Origin: QQUK01 sp913009765
Lineage (GTDB): Bacteria; Zixibacteria; MSB-5A5; GN15; FEB-12
Reading direction: 5' to 3'
Length of the DNA: 12,168 nt
Assembly: GCA_937900185.1 (NCBI GenBank)
Contig: CALCCW010000075.1
Coordinates: 1 to 12,168, forward strand
The notes beneath the pieces are model-generated. The model was given only the letters and a program-made list of their open reading frames with translations, was not told the origin of the DNA and made no database searches. Below are positions 5,485 to 12,168 of this stretch, one piece after another; within the stretch, counting starts at the first letter, position 1; each line of letters starts with the position of its first letter. A program made the translations under genes and the position numbers.

Positions 5485-7267
5485 ATTTTTATGGCTTTGG
5501 CAATATTATAAAAAACATTTGGGTGTGCTGGCAGTGCTTATTTTTCTCACCCCCTTACAGGTTATGTTTCAGGTTTCTATCCCAAGGATGATTGATTTCA
5601 CTATTGATTATATGAATACACAGCAAATACCGGATGATGCTTTTGCTGCGTTTATTGCTAATATAGGTGCTTCGTTTTCTTTGGCACCTGAGATTACTTT
5701 TGGGTTGAGTTTTATCGTTTTGGGGTTTATCGCTTCTGTTTTATATCTCATTGTACAGGGGCATCGTGCTTGGATGAATATTAAATTGGAATGGATGTTT
5801 CGGCAGGAATCATTTGATTTGACTACAACAAAAGGTCCTGACTTTTTCAACCGTTTTCGTACCGGTGACTTAGTGACTCGTATGACAGATGATGTCGCCG
5901 AGAAACTGTCATGGTTTGCCTGTTCGGGAATTTTTAGGTTGTATGAAGCATTATTGATGGTTGGTTTTACTATTACGATGATGGTTGCTATCGACCCTAT
6001 TATGACTTTGTGGGCAGTAGGACCGCTTCCAATTTTAATTGTAATTTTCTTTATCAGTTCATCAATTCTTGAAAAACGGTATGAGTATTTACAAAAGAGA
6101 ATTTCAAAATTTAATGATATTTTGGAATCATGTTTTTCGGGAATTCGTGTTGTAAAAGCGTATGTTCGAGAAAAATCACAAAAAGATAAATTTGAAAAAG
6201 CTGCGGTAAAAAGACGAAAGGCGGAAATCGATGCGGTGAGAATAAATGCTGTGATTGACTCGCTGTATATGTATATTTGGCAGTTTTCAATTTTAGTTAT
6301 TTTGATTGCCGGCGGTTATGCGGTGATGAATTCTACTTTGTCGCAGGGGAAACTTGGGTCATTTATTTTTTATACTGTCTGGCTGGTTTTTCCGATGTTT
6401 GATATCGGACAATTTTTAGTGAAATCAAGGCAGTCGGCGGTTTCTATAAATAGATTGATGGAACTTGAAAATATGTCGGTACTTGTGCAGGAAAATAATG
6501 ATGTTTCTGCTAAAGAAATTATAGCAGATGATCTCAAATTTGAGAATGTCTCTTTTAAGTTTCCGGAACTCGCACATAATATTATTGACCATGTGACTCT
6601 GACAATCAAAAAAGGAACAACGGTTGCCTTAGTCGGCAAAGTAGGTTCCGGTAAAAGTTGGTTTGTGAATATGATTCCACGACTTGTTGAACCGTCTGGC
6701 GGAGTTATTAAAATTGGTGAGCATGACTTACAAAAATATACTCTTTTGGATTTACGACAATCAATCGGTTATGTACCTCAAGAGCCGATACTTTTTTCTG
6801 ATACGATACGCAACAATATTTTGATGGGTCGAACTGATGTCAGCGATGAGATTTTAGAGTGGGCTATAGAAGTTTCTCAACTCAAAGGAGAAATTGCAAC
6901 TTTTCCGAAAGGGTTATACACTTTTATAGGGACACGAGGTATGTCAATTTCCGGCGGTCAGAAACAACGTCTTGGTTTGGCACGTGCGTTAGTCGGAAAA
7001 CCGAAATATTTGATTTTAGACGATTGTACCTCTGCACTTGATTCAAAAACGGAATCTGCATTATGGGAACGTCTGCATGAAGTTTTGCCTGATATGACTG
7101 CTGTTTTGATTACACACAGACCGGACACCCTTGCAAAAACTGACATGATTTATGTCTTTGAGGAAGGAAGAGTAGTGGAAAAAGGTCATCATAAAGTGCT
7201 TATTAATTCAAAAAGCAGGTATGCGAAGATTTATAAAAGATACCTATTAGAAGAATCTGTGAAATAA
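5474..7267 (+). CDS. ABC exporter half-transporter, subunit with degenerate ATPase site
   Basis: Partner of the preceding gene: six-helix membrane domain, then a nucleotide-binding domain. With numbering from ATG 5474 (597 aa), Walker A is GKVGSGKS (388-395), Q-loop Gln436, signature SISGGQ (491-496) and H-loop His548. Walker B reads LILDD, so Asp517 replaces the catalytic Glu. This is the known degenerate-site pattern of asymmetric exporters: this Walker B plus the partner's FSRGERQ signature form the non-hydrolytic site. Trp396 after Walker A, where Ser or Thr is usual, adds to the degeneracy. I chose ATG 5474 because GGAGAG (5461-5466) lies 7 nt upstream; an in-frame ATG at 5459 would add five residues. 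It overlaps the first gene by 11 bp, so the two are translationally coupled and made together. The substrate is unknown, with drug or lipid export likely. Confidence 0.93.
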   Translation: MLDKFLWLWQYYKKHLGVLAVLIFLTPLQVMFQVSIPRMIDFTIDYMNTQQIPDDAFAAFIANIGASFSLAPEITFGLSFIVLGFIASVLYLIVQGHRAWMNIKLEWMFRQESFDLTTTKGPDFFNRFRTGDLVTRMTDDVAEKLSWFACSGIFRLYEALLMVGFTITMMVAIDPIMTLWAVGPLPILIVIFFISSSILEKRYEYLQKRISKFNDILESCFSGIRVVKAYVREKSQKDKFEKAAVKRRKAEIDAVRINAVIDSLYMYIWQFSILVILIAGGYAVMNSTLSQGKLGSFIFYTVWLVFPMFDIGQFLVKSRQSAVSINRLMELENMSVLVQENNDVSAKEIIADDLKFENVSFKFPELAHNIIDHVTLTIKKGTTVALVGKVGSGKSWFVNMIPRLVEPSGGVIKIGEHDLQKYTLLDLRQSIGYVPQEPILFSDTIRNNILMGRTDVSDEILEWAIEVSQLKGEIATFPKGLYTFIGTRGMSISGGQKQRLGLARALVGKPKYLILDDCTSALDSKTESALWERLHEVLPDMTAVLITHRPDTLAKTDMIYVFEEGRVVEKGHHKVLINSKSRYAKIYKRYLLEESVK

Positions 7268-7290
7268 ATGGGAGAGAAAATCTTCCATTT
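7266..7290 (+). terminator. Hairpin after the ABC operon, weak terminator candidate
   Basis: AAATGGGAG (7266-7274) pairs with CTTCCATTT (7282-7290) through nine pairs including one G-U, with a 7-nt loop; it starts within the stop codon of the second ABC gene. There is no long T-run after it, only the T in the stem end and TTAG, so termination efficiency is doubtful. It could also protect the 3' end of the mRNA. Confidence 0.35.
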
Positions 7291-7302
7291 ATTAGAAACC
7301 TT

Positions 7303-7332
7303 TTGATATAGTAAGCGTTATACATTTATAGT
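7303..7332 (+). promoter_or_regulatory. Promoter of the BACON-YCF48 lipoprotein gene
   Basis: TTGATA (7303-7308, 5 of 6) and TATAGT (7327-7332, 5 of 6) are separated by 18 bp, and predict a start near 7339, about 36 nt before the ATG at 7375. The same -10 hexamer is used by the suf promoter. It suggests the lipoprotein gene is transcribed separately from the ABC genes. Confidence 0.6.
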
Positions 7333-7374
7333 AATTAAAAGAACAAAGATTACAACTAAATCAAGGAAGATTCT

Positions 7375-9003
7375 ATGACAAAACGTTATATTATTTTTGC
7401 ATTATTAGTATTCTCATTTTCAAGTATTTATGTGGGATGTACAAATAAATCTGTTGAGCCGACTATAAGCCATTTGATAGTTTCAGATATTCCCCAATCT
7501 TTTTCTGCTCCTTTTGGGGGACCTTCTCCATCACAATTATTTTTTACGATAACAAGTTCAACTGATCAGGTGTTTAATTACAGTATTTCAAATAAATCAA
7601 ATTGGTTATTTCTGATTAACTCAAAACAAACTTTAATCGGATTTACACCGGATTCTATTTCATTTATGATACGAGTCGCCTCACCTACGACATTGGCACA
7701 AGGAACATATTACGATACAATTACAATTGTTACTGATTCTTCATCGCAAGATGTATTTGAAAAGGAAATAATTTTAACAATCGGTTCAGAGATTTCTGCC
7801 GTGCCGAGTTCATTTGAGTTTGATCTTAACTTAAATGAGATAAATCCTAAAATTATAGAGTTAGACATAAACTCATCTTCATCTGTTCCGTTTGATTTCA
7901 CATTGTCAAATACGGCATCATGGCTTACTGTGCCGAGTATTACTTACAATACAAGTGATACAGCTAAAATACTTGTCTCTGTGAGTGGTGTCAGTTTACC
8001 AAAAGGTATTAATACAGATACGATTTGGGTAACATCAGATTCTGCTTTAAACTCTCCATATCCGGTGCCTGTAACAGTTGAGGTGAAGTCATGGCTTCCT
8101 CAAAAATCACCAATTCTTAGCAATATCAATGATATATATTTTACTGACGCTCAAAACGGATGGGCAGTAGGTGATGTTATTGATGTCAATACAAAATCAG
8201 GTTTTATAATTAAGACTGCAGATGGTGGTGAGCATTGGGAAGAGGTTCGCTTTTTATCTACGACAAAAGAATCTGACTCTCTTTTAGGAGGCATAACTTT
8301 TATTGACAATAAAGGTTGGGCTGTTGGAGTAAACAATATTATAATGTATTCAAATAATTATGGTAATGATTGGTCTTTTCAAACACCTCCTTCTAATTTT
8401 AATTTTAATGATGTCTTTTTTATCTCAGCTGATTCGGGATGGATTGTTGGAGATTCAGTTGTACTGTCGACATCAGATGGTGGAATTAAGTGGGTGAAAC
8501 AGAATACTCCGATTCAGCAAAAATTTACGAGTATTTCTTTTATTGACAATATGCATGGGTGGGTATCCGGACTTACAGATGTTATTTTGGTTACAACAGA
8601 TGGAGGAGTAAATTGGAAAACACAAACCGTACCCCCGGGTCCGGGTACAGTTGGTAATAAGTATGATTTTCAAGAAATAATATTCACTGATGCCTTACAT
8701 GGTTGGGCAGTTGGCAAATTTGGGTTAGTCGTTTTAACCGTAAATGGCGGTACAACATGGATGTATGAGCAGATACCTCAAGAGCCGAGATTGCTGTCTG
8801 TATATTTTGTAAATGCTTCTACCGGATGGATAACCGGACAGGATGGATTGATACTTCATACTACTAATGGTGGTATAAGTTGGACTATTCAATTTATTGA
8901 GACAACAAGTTTGCTTCAATCAATCTTTTTTATTGATGAGGATAACGGCTGGGTTGTTGGGGGAGATGGTACAATATTTTATACTGCATCAGGTGGCGAG
9001 TAG
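7375..9003 (+). CDS. Lipoprotein with two BACON-like domains and a YCF48-type beta-propeller
   Basis: A 542-aa exported protein. A lysine/arginine-led hydrophobic signal ends at VGC with Cys22 as the probable lipidated residue; Tyr at position -3 is atypical but tolerable. Residues about 30-137 and 138-238 are two immunoglobulin-like domains of BACON type, with the characteristic Trp in SNWLFL and ASWLTVP. Residues 245-542 hold seven repeats, each with a GW motif (Gly at 262, 314, 355, 396, 443, 484, 525) followed about 15-20 residues later by a DGG/NGG..W turn. This is the YCF48/HCF136-like and BNR-like propeller pattern, and seven blades suggest a closed propeller. The last blade stops at SGGE, short of the usual W. 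YCF48 repeats occur in many secreted proteins of non-phototrophs, so no photosynthetic role follows. Function is unknown; binding of protein or glycan on the cell surface is plausible. AAGGAAG precedes the ATG. Confidence 0.85.
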   Translation: MTKRYIIFALLVFSFSSIYVGCTNKSVEPTISHLIVSDIPQSFSAPFGGPSPSQLFFTITSSTDQVFNYSISNKSNWLFLINSKQTLIGFTPDSISFMIRVASPTTLAQGTYYDTITIVTDSSSQDVFEKEIILTIGSEISAVPSSFEFDLNLNEINPKIIELDINSSSSVPFDFTLSNTASWLTVPSITYNTSDTAKILVSVSGVSLPKGINTDTIWVTSDSALNSPYPVPVTVEVKSWLPQKSPILSNINDIYFTDAQNGWAVGDVIDVNTKSGFIIKTADGGEHWEEVRFLSTTKESDSLLGGITFIDNKGWAVGVNNIIMYSNNYGNDWSFQTPPSNFNFNDVFFISADSGWIVGDSVVLSTSDGGIKWVKQNTPIQQKFTSISFIDNMHGWVSGLTDVILVTTDGGVNWKTQTVPPGPGTVGNKYDFQEIIFTDALHGWAVGKFGLVVLTVNGGTTWMYEQIPQEPRLLSVYFVNASTGWITGQDGLILHTTNGGISWTIQFIETTSLLQSIFFIDEDNGWVVGGDGTIFYTASGGE

Positions 9004-9021
9004 AGGGATTAAAAAAATCAT

Positions 9022-9058
9022 AAAAAAACCCGTCCGCTTAGGTGGACGGGTTTTTTTT
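9022..9058. terminator. Strong bidirectional terminator
   Basis: CCCGTCCGC (9029-9037) pairs with GTGGACGGG (9042-9050), one pair being G-U, with a TTAG loop. Seven A precede the stem and eight T follow it, so it works in both directions. It lies 18 nt after the lipoprotein stop on the plus strand and 12 nt beyond the cytochrome stop on the minus strand, ending both convergent genes. Confidence 0.92.
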
Positions 9059-9070
9059 AATTTTAAAATA

Positions 9071-11245
9071 TTATTTTATGTTTTGAGTAATGTTGTTCTC
9101 TTTTTTTACAGCTGCAGGACGATGTGCAAACTTAGCATTAAGTGATGCCCAAGCTTTAGTATCTAATGCACCTGTATGACATTGTAAACAAGTGTATTCT
9201 AAGGTAAGATAGCCACTTGCATATGCTCCATCAGGAGTAAACATCTCGGCTGTGGAATCCGTGTTAATTCCAAAGAGATGTGAACGAACATCGCCTTCAT
9301 ACGTACCTACGGCAATAGCAGATTTGGCTGCTTTTGGCATGTGACAATCAATACAAGTAAGTCCTTCAGAGATATGCTGTGTAATTGGAGAATCTGCAAA
9401 TGTAGCAGCTTCATTGAAGTGACATTTCTCACAATTAATCTTTATTGCAGATGCTCTATCAGGATTATCAGGATGTAATCCAATATGTGGGTCATGACAA
9501 TCAACACATTGTAAAGCCTGATGTTTGGAAGAGAACATTTCATTCCATTGTTCGTGATGTTTTACAAACCCACCACTTGCCGGAATCTGATTTACATCAC
9601 CGCGAATATGACATTTACCGCATGCTTCTGCTGAGTTATCAACAGTCATGTCAACATTATATGCGTCGTTGATATGGTTTCGTCCCGGTCCATGACATTC
9701 TTCACATTGGACACCATTGAATTCCCAAGTACCAATTAACCCCGGCAATCCTTTTTGGTTTCCTACATCTTTATAACCTGTCATGTGACATGGTCCGCAA
9801 TCATATGCTTTTGTTTCACCGGGGTGATAAGCTGTCCAAGTATCATTCTCAAAGTTATACTGAACTTCGTTACCGGTCATAATATATCCGGTGGAATCAA
9901 TAAAGCGGGCTTTCCATCTGAATCCACCAATAACCATGAATGCTTGAGATAAATCAAGCTCAGGTGATGTTGTCGGAAGTGTCGTAAATGGATAATATCC
10001 CGGAGTAAAAGCATCTTTGGCATCATTGATTTTAAATGGATGTCCGGTTAACATAAAGTCGTCATATTTAGTTTGATGACAGGCGGCACATGCTTCACTT
10101 CCTGCATATTCACTTATTTGAGGTGGAGAGCTTGCGTGAACAGCATCGGCGTAATTTGCCGCCCATGCTTTATCTTTTGAATCATGACATGTTAAACATG
10201 TATATTCTAAAGTTAAATCACCATTGGCAAATTTACCGTCAGGAGTGAACATCTCGGCATCAACAGATGTGTTGATAGCAAACATGTGAGAACGAACATC
10301 ACCTTCATAAGTACCGTTTGCGATAGCAGATTTTGCTGCTCTTGGCATGTGACAATCAACACAGGTTGGACCTGCTGAGGAACCGGCATGGTCGATGCTG
10401 CTTGCTTCAAATGATTGTGTTTCTTTTAAGTGACAGCTTTCGCAGTCAACCTTTATAGCAGCAGCTTTATTAGGATGTAATGGGTGAAGTGATTCGTGTA
10501 CATTGTGGCAGTCAACACAGTCGATCGATGCATGTTTTGATCCGAACATTTCATTCCATTGTTCATGATGTTTTACAAATCCACCGCTTGCAGGAATACC
10601 ATCTTCTGGTTCTCCTCTTTTGTGGCATCTACCACAAGTTTCATTGGAACCAACGTCATAAATTTTCATGCCGATATTATATGGGTCTCCGGCATGAATT
10701 TCGCCGGGTCCGTGACATTCTTCGCATTGGATACCGTTAAATTCCCAAGTACCTATTAACCCCGGTAAGTCATCTTGGTTACCGACACCTTTGTAGTTGG
10801 TCATGTGACAAGGTCCGCAATCATACGCTTTTGTTTCACCCGAATGATAAGCTGTCCAAGTATCATTTCCAAAGTTATACTGAACTTGGTCGCCGGTCAT
10901 AATGAAACCGGAACTGTCAATAAACCGAGCTTTCCAGCGGAATCCGCCGATAACCATGAAAGCTTGAGATAAATCAAGTTCAGGTGATGAAGTTGGTAAT
11001 GTTGTAAATGGATAATATCCCGGTGTGAATGCATCAGAAGCATCATTTAATTTGTACGGATGCCCTGTTTTTTCAAATGACGCATAGAGATCAGCATGAC
11101 ATGCCTGACAGGCAGCGGAACCGATATAAGCGGCATTTTCAGCATCAACTTTTTTAATCACCTCTTCTGTGACTTTTCGTTCACATCCCGAAAAGATAAT
11201 CAAAGCGACTAAGGCAAAGACTGTTAAAAATTTCATACTTCGCAT
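9071..11245 (-). CDS. 16-heme c-type cytochrome lipoprotein (duplicated octaheme)
   Basis: A 724-aa exported cytochrome. The signal ends at lipobox FSGC with Cys21; Glu at +2 does not suggest inner-membrane retention, so outer-membrane anchoring is likely. Sixteen CXXCH heme motifs start at residues 46, 143, 174, 204, 243, 268, 295, 350 and 386, 483, 514, 542, 580, 605, 631, 686. The second eight copy the first at an offset of 340 falling to 336 residues. Shared elements include the DAFTPGYYPFTTLP block, HHEQWNEMF and CHMP[KR]AAKSA; the blocks at 71-181 and 411-521 are about 88% identical by eye. Each half resembles the cytochrome c554-like multiheme group. The likely role is electron transfer across or along the outer membrane, working with the beta-barrel protein encoded 11 bp upstream. 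GAGGAG lies 6 nt before ATG 11245. The donor, acceptor and any catalytic activity are unknown. Confidence 0.9.
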   Translation of the reverse strand: MRSMKFLTVFALVALIIFSGCERKVTEEVIKKVDAENAAYIGSAACQACHADLYASFEKTGHPYKLNDASDAFTPGYYPFTTLPTSSPELDLSQAFMVIGGFRWKARFIDSSGFIMTGDQVQYNFGNDTWTAYHSGETKAYDCGPCHMTNYKGVGNQDDLPGLIGTWEFNGIQCEECHGPGEIHAGDPYNIGMKIYDVGSNETCGRCHKRGEPEDGIPASGGFVKHHEQWNEMFGSKHASIDCVDCHNVHESLHPLHPNKAAAIKVDCESCHLKETQSFEASSIDHAGSSAGPTCVDCHMPRAAKSAIANGTYEGDVRSHMFAINTSVDAEMFTPDGKFANGDLTLEYTCLTCHDSKDKAWAANYADAVHASSPPQISEYAGSEACAACHQTKYDDFMLTGHPFKINDAKDAFTPGYYPFTTLPTTSPELDLSQAFMVIGGFRWKARFIDSTGYIMTGNEVQYNFENDTWTAYHPGETKAYDCGPCHMTGYKDVGNQKGLPGLIGTWEFNGVQCEECHGPGRNHINDAYNVDMTVDNSAEACGKCHIRGDVNQIPASGGFVKHHEQWNEMFSSKHQALQCVDCHDPHIGLHPDNPDRASAIKINCEKCHFNEAATFADSPITQHISEGLTCIDCHMPKAAKSAIAVGTYEGDVRSHLFGINTDSTAEMFTPDGAYASGYLTLEYTCLQCHTGALDTKAWASLNAKFAHRPAAVKKENNITQNIK
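9173..10108 (-). repeat. Second octaheme unit of the cytochrome gene
   Basis: Encodes residues about 380-691, the second copy of an eight-heme unit. The nucleotide sequence also matches the other copy closely in the middle (for example around 9925 and 10945, an offset of 1020 bp, where long runs are identical). The duplication is therefore recent or kept uniform by gene conversion. Edges are approximate. Confidence 0.85.
10181..11128 (-). repeat. First octaheme unit of the cytochrome gene
   Basis: Encodes residues about 40-355, the first copy of the eight-heme unit, directly after the lipoprotein signal and a short charged linker. A linker of about 25 residues rich in Ala, Asp and Ser joins it to the second copy. 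Edges are approximate. Confidence 0.85.
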
Positions 11246-11256
11246 CTTTTACTCCT

Positions 11257-12072
11257 CTAAAGTTTTATTGCTTTTATGAAATTAATTTCAATAATATTGG
11301 CAGTGTAATAATTTCTATTTAACTGATAGTCATCATAATTAAATACATCATACTTGATCTCAAGAATATGGTCATGCGGGAATTTATACTTGGCAATAAT
11401 GTTTAATGAGAACTTCTCCTTGTCCTGATCCCGTCGACTTCGATAGTATGTACCACCAAAACTTAGATCTATGTTTCGATAAGAATTTGGTGTAATAGTA
11501 CCGGTTATGACATGGTCGGAAAACTCATAGTTTTTAATTGTTTCACTGACCAAATCTCTATTTTCAAATTCACCAAGATAATAACTGTACGTGACATTTA
11601 GAGAACCATATTTTTCATATTTAAAATTCAAAATAGATGATGCCGATGTGTAGTCGATTTGTGTATTTACTCCGATATCTTCATTTTTGCGGATTCTTTT
11701 ATCAAGTCTCAGAGTAAGGTCGCCATAATTTAAGTCGGTGTATCTCGCAGAGAAAAGATGACGAGTAATTGATTCATCGCCAAGCAACGTTGAACCTGTT
11801 GGAATATCTTTACTTCTTGTTGAAGCTTTACCACGGAATATGAGATGAGTACCGGCTTTATACCAGCCGTCAACGATTAAACCGTTTGATTCAGAACGGT
11901 TAACTAAATCATCAACAATTCGACTTTCATAACCGACACGGATGCCGCCTGTGTTTTTCCAAGTTCTTCCGTATGTAAGAGAATTTACCCAGTTATCAGT
12001 TTCTATTGACATTGCACTATTGTCTGTGCGGGCAAATTTGATACGGTACTCTATAGAATTATTTTTAAGAAA
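11257..12072 (-). CDS. C-terminal part of an outer-membrane beta-barrel protein (partial)
   Basis: About 271 genuine residues are present; the 5' end is lost at the contig end. The whole stretch alternates polar and hydrophobic residues in segments of about 10 separated by charged turns (for example GGIRVGYESRIV, GDLTLRLDKRI, SLNVTYSYYLGEF, IDLSFGGTYYRSRR, HILEIKYDVFNY). This is the pattern of a transmembrane beta-barrel, with at least a dozen strands. It ends NIIEINFIKAIKL. It is 11 bp upstream of the multiheme cytochrome and co-transcribed, so a porin of the MtrB/PioB or porin-cytochrome type is the best guess: a barrel sheathing a heme wire through the outer membrane. No residue motif confirms the family. 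The apparent start codon at 12085-12087 and the first five residues (MLFRS) come from sequencing adapter, so this is not a complete gene. Confidence 0.7.
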   Translation of the reverse strand, partial: FLKNNSIEYRIKFARTDNSAMSIETDNWVNSLTYGRTWKNTGGIRVGYESRIVDDLVNRSESNGLIVDGWYKAGTHLIFRGKASTRSKDIPTGSTLLGDESITRHLFSARYTDLNYGDLTLRLDKRIRKNEDIGVNTQIDYTSASSILNFKYEKYGSLNVTYSYYLGEFENRDLVSETIKNYEFSDHVITGTITPNSYRNIDLSFGGTYYRSRRDQDKEKFSLNIIAKYKFPHDHILEIKYDVFNYDDYQLNRNYYTANIIEINFIKAIKL

Positions 12073-12168
12073 AGATCGGAAGAGCACACGTCTGAACTCC
12101 AGTCACACTGATATATCTCGTATGCCGTCTTCTGCTTGAAAAAAAAAAAAACAACAAACTACATATCT
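12073..12168 (+). other. Illumina TruSeq adapter read-through and noise (artefact)
   Basis: AGATCGGAAGAGCACACGTC begins at 12073 and the standard TruSeq index adapter continues to 12106. The index region ACTGATAT (12107-12114) matches what I recall as TruSeq index 25, then the P7 flow-cell part ATCTCGTATGCCGTC and the rest to 12138. Thirteen A (12139-12151) and 17 bases of unassignable sequence follow, the usual result of reading beyond the end of a short library molecule. None of this is genomic DNA. Confidence 0.98.

Noticed and set aside
7375..9003. YCF48-like repeats as evidence for a photosynthetic organism
   Set aside because: YCF48/BNR-type propellers are widespread in secreted proteins of non-phototrophs, and no photosynthesis gene is present.
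9445..10972. Plus-strand ORFs opposite the cytochrome, with two near-copies at 9755-9952 and 10775-10972
   Set aside because: The similarity between the two is fully explained by the tandem octaheme repeat on the other strand; they are mirror shadows, not a gene family.
12139..12151. Poly-A tract as a transcript tail or terminator
   Set aside because: It directly follows the P7 adapter and is a sequencing artefact of reading past the end of the molecule.
1..12168. CRISPR arrays, insertion sequences, tRNA genes, phage or attachment sites
   Set aside because: No regularly spaced repeats, transposase-like proteins, terminal inverted repeats or tRNA-like cloverleaf sequences were seen; the only long repeat is inside the cytochrome gene.

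Overview
The window is an AT-rich contig end from a diderm bacterium. The genes mostly carry clear Shine-Dalgarno sequences, and several promoters fit the -35/-10 sigma70 pattern. A multiheme cytochrome operon, BACON-like plus YCF48-like lipoprotein architecture and SUF iron-sulfur assembly suggest an anaerobic or metal-respiring member of the wider FCB group (Zixibacteria-, Calditrichota- or Marinimicrobia-like). The lineage is an inference from gene content; there is no rRNA or other marker gene.

Layout. 1-1360 (minus): an Fe-S cluster assembly operon running off the left edge, in the order Rrf2-family regulator, sufC, start of a probable sufB. It has a well-formed promoter and an inverted repeat that fits autoregulation. 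1500-2107 (plus): divergent mntP-like manganese exporter with its own promoter and a perfect 12-bp palindrome over the -10. 2088-3281 (minus): a multi-membrane-span GT-C glycosyltransferase, convergent with mntP and overlapping its end by 20 bp. 3282-3684: a gene-poor stretch holding a structured leader. 3685-7267 (plus): two overlapping ABC exporter half-transporters forming an asymmetric heterodimer. 7375-9003 (plus): a lipoprotein with two BACON-like domains and a seven-bladed YCF48/BNR-type propeller. 9022-9058: a strong bidirectional terminator. 9071-12072 (minus): the 3' end of an outer-membrane beta-barrel gene followed by a 16-heme lipoprotein cytochrome built from two tandem octaheme halves, a plausible porin-cytochrome module for electron transfer across the outer membrane.

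The most interesting element is the ABC leader (about 3461-3643). It holds a 30-codon ORF with a Shine-Dalgarno sequence, an intrinsic terminator, and a competing antiterminator stem whose 5' arm lies inside the leader ORF. This is the geometry of ribosome-mediated transcription attenuation. It resembles in logic the translation-controlled leader of the heterodimeric exporter BmrCD of Bacillus, but I do not recognise the RNA or peptide family.

The right end is not genomic. From 12073 the sequence is Illumina TruSeq adapter plus index, then poly-A and noise. The last real base is about 12072, and an apparent start codon of the barrel gene there would be an artefact.
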